Assembly: GCA_016936355.1 (NCBI GenBank)
Contig: JAFGYB010000001.1
Span: 164,500 to 228,499, forward strand
DNA length: 64,000 bases
Direction: 5' to 3'
Source of the DNA: Bacteroidales bacterium
GTDB taxonomy: Bacteria > Bacteroidota > Bacteroidia > Bacteroidales > F082
The notes beneath the pieces are model-generated. The model was not told the origin of the DNA, searched no databases, and saw only the letters and a list, made by a program, of their open reading frames with translations. Shown here in pieces: positions 62,683 through 64,000 of this stretch (position 1 is its first letter; each line of letters opens with the position of its first letter). The translations under genes were made by a program, and so were the position numbers.

Positions 62683-63906
62683 ATGACGGAACAATTAACT
62701 TCAAAAAAGGCCATGGAACTGGAAAACCAGTACGGGGCTCACAATTATCATCCCATTCCGGTTGTGCTCTCCAAAGGACAGGGTGCAAAAGTTTGGGATG
62801 TGGAAGGAAAAGAATATTTTGACTTTTTGTCGGCTTATTCAGCCGTAAATCAGGGGCACTGCCATCCCGATATTGTAGGAGCACTGACCGAGCAGGCACA
62901 AACTCTGACGCTTACCTCCCGTGCCTTTTACAATGATGCACTGGGTGTATATGAAAAATACATCACCGGGTTCTTTGGATACGACAAAGTGCTGCCCATG
63001 AATTCAGGAGCAGAAGCCGACGAAACAGCATTGAAGCTGGCCCGTAAATGGGGATATCTGAAAAAGGGAATTCCTGAAAATCAGGCAAAAATCATTGTAT
63101 GTGCCGATAATTTCCATGGGAGAACCATTACGATTATTTCCATGTCCACCGATCCGGATGCGCGAAATGATTTTGGCCCTTATACTCCGGGCTTTATCAC
63201 CATTCCATATAACAACCTGGAAGCCCTGAGCAATGCGCTGGAAGATCCGCATGTAGCAGGTTTCCTGGTGGAACCGATCCAGGGAGAAGCCGGGGTGATG
63301 GTTCCTGACGAAGGATATCTGAAAAGAGCCTACGAAATGTGTAAGGCTGCCAATGTACTTTTCATAGCCGATGAAGTACAGACGGGGATCGCCCGCACAG
63401 GAAAACTGCTGGCCTGTGACCATGAAGACATTCGCCCTGATGTATTGATTTTGGGAAAAGCCCTCTCAGGGGGTGTGTATCCTATTTCTGCCGTACTGGC
63501 CGATGACGATATCATGCTGACCATCAAACCCGGTGAACACGGATCTACATTTGGTGGGAACCCCATAGCAGCCCGCGTAGCAGTTGCTGCACTTGAAGTG
63601 GTAAAAAATGAAAACTTGGCCGAACGTGCTGAAAAACTAGGAAAAATTTTCCGCAAGGAGATGGAAAATATTCAATCGGATCGCATTGAAAAAGTACGGG
63701 GAAAAGGATTGTTGAACGCTGTTGTTATCAAACCGAAAAACGGGATTACTGCCTGGGATGTTTGTCTTAAAATGGCTGAAAACGGGTTGCTGGCTAAACC
63801 CACACATGATCACATCATCCGGTTTGCTCCCCCCTTGATTATCAGCGAAGAAGAACTGATGCAAGCCATTGAAATTATTAAGAAATCAATTCTTTCGTTT
63901 GATTGA
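62683..63906 (+). CDS. rocD: Ornithine aminotransferase
   Basis: This class III PLP aminotransferase has the ornithine-specific start [22 protein letters not shown] and the sequence [16 protein letters not shown]. The PLP lysine is Lys259 in [27 protein letters not shown] follows. It converts ornithine and 2-oxoglutarate to glutamate semialdehyde and glutamate, linking arginine/ornithine to proline and glutamate pools. Length (407 aa) is normal. Confidence 0.95.
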   Translation: MTEQLTSKKAMELENQYGAHNYHPIPVVLSKGQGAKVWDVEGKEYFDFLSAYSAVNQGHCHPDIVGALTEQAQTLTLTSRAFYNDALGVYEKYITGFFGYDKVLPMNSGAEADETALKLARKWGYLKKGIPENQAKIIVCADNFHGRTITIISMSTDPDARNDFGPYTPGFITIPYNNLEALSNALEDPHVAGFLVEPIQGEAGVMVPDEGYLKRAYEMCKAANVLFIADEVQTGIARTGKLLACDHEDIRPDVLILGKALSGGVYPISAVLADDDIMLTIKPGEHGSTFGGNPIAARVAVAALEVVKNENLAERAEKLGKIFRKEMENIQSDRIEKVRGKGLLNAVVIKPKNGITAWDVCLKMAENGLLAKPTHDHIIRFAPPLIISEEELMQAIEIIKKSILSFD

Positions 63907-63917
63907 TTCACACAAAA

Positions 63918-63950
63918 AATAAAGTCCCGACGGGGAGACGGGACTTTATT
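63918..63950 (+). terminator. Terminator of rocD
   Basis: AATAAAGTCCCG (63918-63929) and CGGGACTTTATT (63939-63950) form a 12-bp stem just after the rocD stop; the tail is only AT-rich rather than a pure T run. Confidence 0.75.
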
Positions 63951-64000
63951 CATTATTAACCTAAAAATCCTCTGAATGAGGAATAACCCAAAAAATTAAC

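Noticed and set aside
1..64000. tRNA, rRNA and intact IS elements
   Set aside because: No cloverleaf, rRNA core or complete transposase was recognised on either strand.

Overview
The window is chromosomal DNA from a member of the Bacteroidota, most likely a Marinilabiliales/Bacteroidales-type anaerobe or facultative anaerobe. Supporting signs are TAnnTTTG-type -7 promoter boxes upstream of about 20 genes, a type IX secretion C-terminal sorting domain on a 1287-residue secreted protein, Bacteroidota-specific families (DUF5683, PUR-type DUF3276), SpII lipoproteins, a Rex redox regulator and an NfnAB-type electron-bifurcating pair. No rRNA, tRNA, CRISPR array or intact mobile element was found. 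The genus is not decided by the sequence.

Layout. 0-7.4 kb: a DUF438/hemerythrin-PAS protein that may be cut by the window edge, then a minus-strand operon parA-parB-DUF5683-S9 peptidase-small helical protein, and a PUR-family gene. 7.6-15.2 kb: an E2 acyltransferase, a LolD-type ATPase followed by a secreted 13-repeat protein, a DUF554 membrane protein, a YggS-nucleotidyltransferase pair and a small lipoprotein. 15.2-26.3 kb: a carboxypeptidase-regulatory-domain protein, an NfnA-NfnB-DHOD-like redox operon, a large protein joining a receiver domain to a PEP-synthase ATP-grasp domain, a lipid kinase/SUI1 pair and a beta-hydroxyacid dehydrogenase. 26.4-34.7 kb: GNAT, serine hydrolase, cupin, XRE regulator-PhzF, a probable outer-membrane protein, an M28 peptidase and a glycosyltransferase. 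34.8-38.7 kb: a degraded transposase-like remnant with a 15-bp inverted repeat, a beta-helix lipoprotein and an AraC regulator. 38.9-47.2 kb: purE-purK, an exonuclease-FAH pair, three transporters and carbamate kinase. 47.2-51.1 kb: rex, a galactokinase-like gene that appears to lack its catalytic motifs, a Ca2+/Na+ antiporter and a K+ channel. 51.4-63.9 kb: the T9SS cargo protein, a TlpA-type thioredoxin, folA, a quinone-oxidoreductase-like gene, gmk-yicC, a TPR membrane protein, an SpoU methyltransferase, a phospholipase D-like enzyme and rocD.

Most of the window is housekeeping: chromosome partition, purine and folate metabolism, redox balancing through NfnAB and Rex, and ornithine/carbamoyl-phosphate metabolism. 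The items that most deserve a second look are two non-coding arrays of degenerate 21-bp units (980-1189 and 29573-29824), each beginning within about 10 bp of a stop codon. Next are the galactokinase-fold pseudoenzyme next to rex, the receiver/ATP-grasp protein without a phospho-histidine domain, and a possible two-state hairpin over the start codon of the SLC13 transporter.
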